From Pelagibacteraceae bacterium (GTDB lineage Bacteria; Pseudomonadota; Alphaproteobacteria; HIMB59): a DNA stretch of 64,000 bases. The stretch covers positions 124,001 to 188,000 of the forward strand of contig BOYI01000001.1 of the NCBI GenBank assembly GCA_019651435.1. The letters are read 5' to 3'. The translations under genes were made by a program, and so were the position numbers. A model generated the notes under the pieces. It did not search any database. It saw nothing but the letters and a program-made list of their open reading frames with translations, and had not been told where the DNA came from. Shown one piece after another: positions 63,878 through 64,000 of the stretch (its first letter is position 1; each line of letters opens with the position of its first letter).

Positions 63878-64000
63878 TTAACCCCAACATCTATCCATGC
63901 CTTCTTTGACACTAATAGACTCTACACCCGCTAGCTGCATTATCAGTAACTAGGTTCACACCTGTGTTATAGAAATCAAGACCTGGAGTATTTTCAGGTT
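63878..64000 (-). CDS. frcB: Sugar ABC transporter substrate-binding protein, C-terminus only, frameshifted
   Basis: Minus strand reads PENTPGLDFYNTGVNLVTDNAAS(G)VESISVKEGMDRCWG*, typical of FrcB C-termini (..CWG). Continues off the right edge. Confidence 0.75.

Overview
AT-rich window from a streamlined marine-type alphaproteobacterium; a HIMB59/SAR11-like origin is inferred from composition and gene content, not tested. Contents from left to right: (1) a small accessory block with HupE + DUF4198, a GST, a DCC-family protein and a methyltransferase; (2) a roughly 12.7 kb minus-strand block, rnd-kdsD-lptC-lptA-lptB-aroA-rpsA-ihfB-pyrF-trpF-trpB-trpA-accD-folC-EamA; (3) gltD-gltB, glycosyltransferases, infC-rpmI-rplT-pheS-pheT, lepA and tRNA-Ser(GGA); (4) a visibly degraded, homopolymer-rich stretch (about 34.9-37.1 kb) over a probable GT9 gene and rmuC, then ribA; (5) a one-carbon/methylamine block with soxBDAG, a DMGDH-like protein, an MTHFR-like protein and a DmdA/GcvT-like protein, preceded by an Fe/2OG-type oxygenase; (6) a large sugar-utilisation island with PFK, ROK kinase, RbsK/RbsD, lyxose isomerase, PfkB kinase, XylB, an aldolase-like protein and an Frc-type ABC transporter. 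Many essential genes (gltB, pheS, lepA, pyrF, kdsD, ribA) are broken by single-base indels. This points to consensus errors rather than biology and should be corrected before any gene-loss claim. No CRISPR array, prophage, transposon or clear defence system was seen. The best candidates for new biology are the combined sox/DMGDH/MTHFR/DmdA-like cluster with its unassigned oxygenase, and the sugar island with a pentose or hexose substrate that cannot be assigned.
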